Below are positions 51,798 through 64,000 of a stretch of DNA of 64,000 nt, one piece after another (within the stretch, counting starts at the first letter, position 1; every line of letters begins with the position of its first letter). This DNA comes from Paralichthys olivaceus (lineage: Eukaryota > Chordata > Actinopteri > Pleuronectiformes > Paralichthyidae). A program made the translations under genes and the position numbers. The notes below the pieces were generated by a model. That model ran no database searches and was not told where the DNA came from. It saw nothing but the letters and a program-made list of their open reading frames with translations. Location: assembly GCF_024713975.1 (NCBI RefSeq), contig NC_091108.1, forward strand, positions 4,145,001 to 4,209,000. The letters are read 5' to 3'.

Positions 51798-54700
51798 TTA
51801 CAAATCCCTGTTGTTGCTGCTGAGCAGTTTCGGATAAGACGTGCCGATGGATCGCCCGTGCCGATACACAACCAGCTCCAGCATGTACTCGTCCACTTTC
51901 ACCACCACGGATGTCATCTTCTCAGTGGACATGAGGAAGATGATGGTGAAGAGAGCGATCTCGAACTCTGGACTCACTCCGATGAAGGAACCACCGATCG
52001 GTTTCACGAGGCCCTTCCAGCTGAACTGCAGGTTCAGGACATGGTCGTCCTCATCAGGCTGAAAAACAATGACATGAAAAGTTAATTAAAGAAATAGATT
52101 CATTTGTTTTTAAAGGGTGAGTATTTTCTTACTGTATCTTTGTTGTCTCGAGCTTTATAACCTTTGTAGTCGACATGACTGTGTTTCTCCTGCAGGTAGA
52201 ACTGGACCCAGTTGTGAAGACCCATGATCTCTTGGCCATATTTGGTTTCTCCCACGAAAACATGTTCAAATCCACAAGAATCTTCTCTATAATGAAAATA
52301 AGGTCAGTTTATTCAATTTATTTAATCTCTATGACCTCATTCATCCCATTAGAGGTTTTCTCCCTCTTATCTACCGTTTCCCTTTATCAAAAGATAGTTT
52401 CACAAAAGGTGACACAACCTCCTAAATATTAAATATCTGCATTATGAGATGAATATTGAAGATTATTTTAAATGATGCATTTAAAAGCTCTCTAATAAAT
52501 TAAGTGATTGGACATTGATTTAAGATTTATCCCTCTGTTTTTTTCAGCCTCAAATCATGGTCATTGCATTTAGTGACAATAACTACAACACAAATGTATT
52601 TAAAAATGTATTTGGCAAAACAAAGGGTTAAATGTACATTTGCTGAATCACTGTATCTATTCATGTATTTATTTTTTCATCTGCCTCTGTGCCAGTTCAT
52701 TCGCCTGCAGAGAACCAGTCCTGAATCCGGTAAAGGCCGACGTCTGCGTCATTCAGTAAATAATTAATTTTAACTGGAGTTAAAACTCACCCCCCTCCTC
52801 TCTCTCTGTGGTAGAGGCGGAACCAGATGTCATACAGCTGTCGTTTAAACTGTCCACGGTCTGATGGCGACTGGCCCTTCTTGACCAGATACTTGTGGGC
52901 ACACTGTAAAAAAGAACAAATTCAAAAATATACAATTGTACAATTTAATAAAGTTCACTGCATTAACAGATCATCATTAAAAAAAGGACAAATATTTTAC
53001 ACAATTTGTCACCAAACTCTAATTATGGTGTCATACATTTTTATAGTCTACAATATAAAGTTGCATACATTACAACAATCTAGAGTTTTGGTGGTAAACT
53101 CTTTTGTGCAGCTGATATTTTATATCAATATGATATCTATGCTTAAGGCCCTCGGTGTTCAATTGCTTCTTATTATGATGGAAAAACTGTAAATAAAGCA
53201 GTTTTGTACGAGGTGACTTATTTGTCCTGTGAATAAGCAACAGCCTGAAACTACAGGTAACCAGATGTGTAAGCAGCTGCTGTGTTGTAACTGTAGTTGA
53301 GGATGACACCGTGTCAGGTGTGTCTCAGAGACGACTCCCTCTGCACCTTCATGACATCCGTCTCCATTATGGCATCGATAAACAGCCTGTTCTCCTGAAG
53401 CTCCTCTGACGTGACTTTCTCGGACACTCCTGTGGACATCTCATAGTTGTCCAGCAAGTTGATGAAATCTGCGTGAATAGGACACATGCTCCTTAACAGT
53501 GAGGACGCGTGGTTCGAGCAAAAGAGAAGCGTGACGGGTAAATCTGCTACTCACGTGCATATGTCTCGATACTCTTGAGCTTGTCTTCGTTGACGTATGA
53601 GAAGAGTGGAGCTCTGGCTTTGTCTCTGGCGTAGGTACTGCCCTGAGCCACATATCCTGCCCTCCCCTGAATTAAAACACACACATGGTGGAGTCAGGCT
53701 GTACTCAGAGCAGGGCCGTTAGAACAGTGGAGGCAAAGAAGGTAATTGCCTGGGGCCCCGAGATGAGGGGGGGGGGGCCACCGAGAATAGCTGATTACAT
53801 CAATTCACATCAACTACAATTTTGTGAAAACCCCTTTAAATTCTGTCAGTGGATGCAATGACTCCATCGTCAGTAACGTCCTAACAAGGCCCCATAATAT
53901 TAACTTTCTGCACAAAGCTTTGTAATTTTAGAGGTCTGGTTAAAGAATGTATAAATGTGTGTGTGTGTTTGTGTGTTATGGCAGTGGAGGTGTGCACTTA
54001 AATTACTTTACAATTATGAATGTGTTTATTATGAATGTGTACATTATGCCCTTCATTTGTAATTTTGATAAGAAAAGAGTCATTTGAAAATTCAAATGAT
54101 GTGATTTTGAATCTATGAACCCAACCGGCCTTGTTTCAATAGTGCAGGCTGCTGCTGGTGTAATGATGTGGGAAAAAACAATCAACCATCATTTGAAGGC
54201 CACAGTCAAATAGGTCTTTTATCTTTGGCTGACTGATGACGTCCTGTGCTGACCTGTAGGGAAATGATGTAATCAGTCCCCGGCCTGAGGCGGTTGTTAT
54301 CCAGGTACCAGAGCTGGTTCAGCGCCTCAGTGAGCTCCTGGTTGGCCTGTTGACTGTGGAAACACAAACCAAACAATCAAAACACTTAAGCGGTAGAATC
54401 CTAAGGTTTATCGCCACGAATCTCAGCTTTTTGAAGGGTTCTCTGTTTTTTTCAACTGCAAATTATATGTGTATCAGTTAACACTATCGAAACTTTAATT
54501 GGATTGTGTCGCTTGATTTAGATAACTGTGTTTAACAGAGTGCTGATCTGTGCAGCTCTTATTGTAGATGTGGATAATGGAACAATTTATTTAAAAAGAA
54601 ATAGCTGGAATGTTCAAAAAATCATAAAACCAATTCATGCTGTGTCTTGTGAAGCTGATGCAAGATGTTTCCTGTTTGTGACTTTGGGCTCCTGATGTAT

Positions 54701-55535
54701 GCACATAAAACATATTTATTTTTATTTGATGGTTAAGAAACAGAAATCTCTGCAAATGAAGCACGTATGAAATTGAAAACACATGCAGCGAGCATTCCAA
54801 ACGCAGTCATTAAATCATCACAGAATTTAATCCAGAGGCGGATCAACATCTGCACAGACTGCTTTGTTAATCTATTCAGATTACGGTTTTTTTTACCATT
54901 AAATGATCTCGGTACATCTACGTACTCTGAAGATACGTCTCTACGTTCAAATCTTGTCATCATTGCTCTTAGACTCACACATACAGAAACAACAAATCAC
55001 CTGTGATTTGCAACAGTTGAAATGGAGCGGTTGAATCCTGGGTACCTGTGTTGCTTCTGGTGGTTTTATTTGGTTGGACAACACAATACGTGCAACTGAC
55101 AACAAACAGACCTGTGGGGGGGGAAACCTGGCTACCACTGCACCATGAAATGACCACACCTCCAACGACCTACACCTCCAGGCCTCTGTCTGTGCATAGG
55201 GTGTAACATAAAATGAAAACCTTTACGTCCCTTTGGTTCTTCAAACACCTCTAGTTTAAATATAATCCAGGATATAATCTGAACCCAGTTTTAAACTTTT
55301 GTATCTGTTCAATCTCACCACGCTCTTCCTATCATGCAAACAGACGACTGACATATTGGGAGGGATTTAAAAAAAGAGATGAGTAAGAAGCAACTGACAG
55401 GAAGAGGCACAGAAACTTCTCTGTTCTTAAATTAGCTATTTGCTGCAGCAGAGTCAAACTGCATGTCCTCACTGTTCTGTTGTTTAACTCATAATTATTA
55501 CCAGACACACACAAACACACACACAAACACACACA

Positions 55536-55587
<52 letters not shown>

Positions 55588-55860
55588 TCCAAACAACAGT
55601 CTTCATTCTCATCAACAACATTTTCCATCTTATTAACATCAACACAAACATCAAGTGTCACGTTACAGTTTACATTAGAATAGAATATTAGTAGAATATT
55701 ATTTACATCAGATGTTTTTCTTTTGAAAGGAGTCATTGATGGACAAGCAGCAGAGACTCTCAGTCCATAATAAACATGCAATAGAAAGAAGTGAATGAAA
55801 ACACTTAGGAAAGATAAGTTGCTCTCTTGTATTTGCTGTGCAGTCTCACCCTCTTGCCAT
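51798..55860 (-). CDS. endou: XendoU/ENDOU-type poly(U)-specific endoribonuclease, short form without signal peptide
   Basis: Seven exons: 55850-55860, 54254-54353, 53555-53666, 53347-53468, 52791-52903, 52133-52286 and 51798-52058. They sum to 873 nt (290 aa). Exon 1 encodes only MARG. The N-terminal half carries ELTEALNQLWYLDNNRLRPG, the XendoU entry motif. The catalytic core has CGFEHVFVGE (H161), EIMGLHNWVQFY (H177) and LVKPIGGSFIGVSPEFE (K223). These align closely with the His-His-Lys triad of Xenopus XendoU (H162, H178, K224 as I recall). The family cleaves RNA at uridines in a metal-dependent way and leaves 2',3'-cyclic phosphate ends. There is no signal peptide and no somatomedin-B domain, unlike secreted ENDOU, so a cytosolic or nuclear enzyme is expected. 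The fish paralogue letter cannot be assigned here. Confidence 0.9.
53710..53790. mobile_element. possible DNA-transposon end fragment in an endou intron
   Basis: CAGGGCCGTTAGAACAGTGG at 53711-53730 followed by GCCTGGGGCCCC resembles terminal sequences of fish hAT-like non-autonomous elements. No opposite terminus or target duplication was found, so this is weak. Confidence 0.25.
55504..55583. repeat. (CA)n/(CAAA)n microsatellite in endou intron 1
   Basis: A CA tract of about 80 bases, interrupted at its left end by regularly spaced CAAA units. Confidence 0.97.
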
Positions 55861-56708
55861 GTTTCCGCTGAGTAGAAAACTTCTCACATCAGAAAAAAAA
55901 CACCTCCTCAAGAGGACAGTTATCAGGAGGAACAGCCAATTAGAGGAGAGGAAAGCGCCCACGCCCCGCCCCCCCCCGATACCAACAGGGTGATAAAAAG
56001 TTTTTCTCATCACTGTAAAAACTTTATAAGGAGTTTTAATAAATGTATGTTTGCTTCATTTTTCAAATATATAAACTAAATAATAAATAATAATAATAAA
56101 ATATACAACTCAGACACAGGGCCGGACTATGATTACAAAGCTTATGTAAATCCAAACAAAACAGCAGATGCAATTCAAAAATATGACGATAAATAAAATC
56201 TCACTGAAATGAATGAGTTAAAATAAAATGAAATAAAGAAATCAGATTCTCCTCTATATTTGTAATAGGCCTGTTTGGGTGGGTTTCATTGTGAGAATTA
56301 TATTTTAAAATATATCGTAGTAAAGTGTGAAGATAAATGCAAAGACGAGGGTTGTGGTTGTTATCAAATAAATAAAAATAAAAAAAGACTTTACACTGAC
56401 ACACAACAGTTTTCACACAACTCCGGCTTTTATTTTGAAAACCACCCTCTCCCAGACGAAACTACGTCGCTTGTGCGCATGCGCGGCAGCTGCACACGTT
56501 GTTGTGAATGTAAAAGTTCGTAGAGACGCAGATAATCGTGATCGAGCAGCTTCTGCACGGTGTTTACAGGGAACACACCCACAGCATCTCTCCCGCGCGT
56601 GTCTGTGGTGACCTGTGTGAACTGTCACTGAAACCAAAGCGACACGTGTTACACGGGAACCGCTGAAGTTTGAAGAAAGCTAACAGGCTAGCTCTTAGCA
56701 GCAGCAGC
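55861..56708. other. head-to-head promoter region of endou-like gene and pak1ip1
   Basis: About 850 bases separate the two start codons on opposite strands. The left two thirds are AT-rich. The right third is GC-richer, carries an NRF1 site and presumably holds the pak1ip1 start region. A C-run (CGCCCCCCCCCG) lies near 55967. Confidence 0.5.
56474..56485. promoter_or_regulatory. NRF1 palindrome at the pak1ip1 promoter
   Basis: TGCGCATGCGCG lies 224 bases upstream of the pak1ip1 ATG and matches the NRF1 consensus. The role is inferred from motif and position. Confidence 0.6.
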
Positions 56709-63918
<7,210 letters not shown>

Positions 63919-64000
63919 GTAAATGGTTTGGGAGGAGAATCCATTTACATTTGATTTTAATTACATTTTTTTAGACATTTACATTTGCGAATTTGAAGAC

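Overview
The window is vertebrate nuclear DNA, almost certainly from a teleost fish. Genes are split into short exons with canonical GT-AG introns. Non-coding DNA is AT-rich with long CA/GT microsatellites and fish-type retroposon tails, and the protein sequences are typically vertebrate. Gene models were built by hand from splice sites. For every model complete in the window the exon phases close and the total length is a multiple of three.

Layout, left to right. (1) 439-1597 (+): the last four coding exons of a GIPC-family PDZ adaptor, most like gipc2. (2) 3949-6531 (-): txndc12, an ER thioredoxin-like protein (173 aa, seven exons). (3) 8476-11627 (+): btf3l4, a NAC-beta-type protein (158 aa). 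(4) 13.9-36.1 kb (+): zfyve9/SARA, the FYVE-domain Smad anchor (1191 aa, 17 coding exons, preceded by a non-coding exon and an 8.6-kb intron). (5) 41317-50444 (-): cc2d1b, a DM14/C2 protein of the Lgd family (885 aa, 23 coding exons). (6) 51798-55860 (-): an XendoU/ENDOU-type endoribonuclease without a signal peptide (290 aa). (7) 56709 to beyond the window end (+): pak1ip1, a WD40 ribosome-biogenesis protein. Its 5-kb intron between 58758 and 63802 holds a complete antisense gene (59723-62338) for an unrecognised 521-aa coiled-coil protein.

The block txndc12-btf3l4-zfyve9-cc2d1b matches the gene order I recall for human 1p32.3, with GIPC2 also on 1p. The endou-pak1ip1 pair does not belong to that block, so a rearrangement junction probably lies near 51 kb. 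The genes are not an operon; each appears to have its own promoter. Four regulatory elements stand out: a palindromic CRE upstream of txndc12, perfect NRF1 palindromes upstream of cc2d1b and pak1ip1, and a TATA box upstream of the nested gene.

The most unusual items are three. The nested coiled-coil gene has a coding minisatellite of nine 63-bp units, and each 21-residue unit is exactly three heptads. A 20-copy minisatellite abuts the 5' splice site of cc2d1b intron 1 and shares its sequence. A 24-bp CRE-like array lies just upstream of the nested gene's TATA box.

Transcript ends, non-coding first exons, paralogue assignments and repeat families are inferences without transcript or database support.
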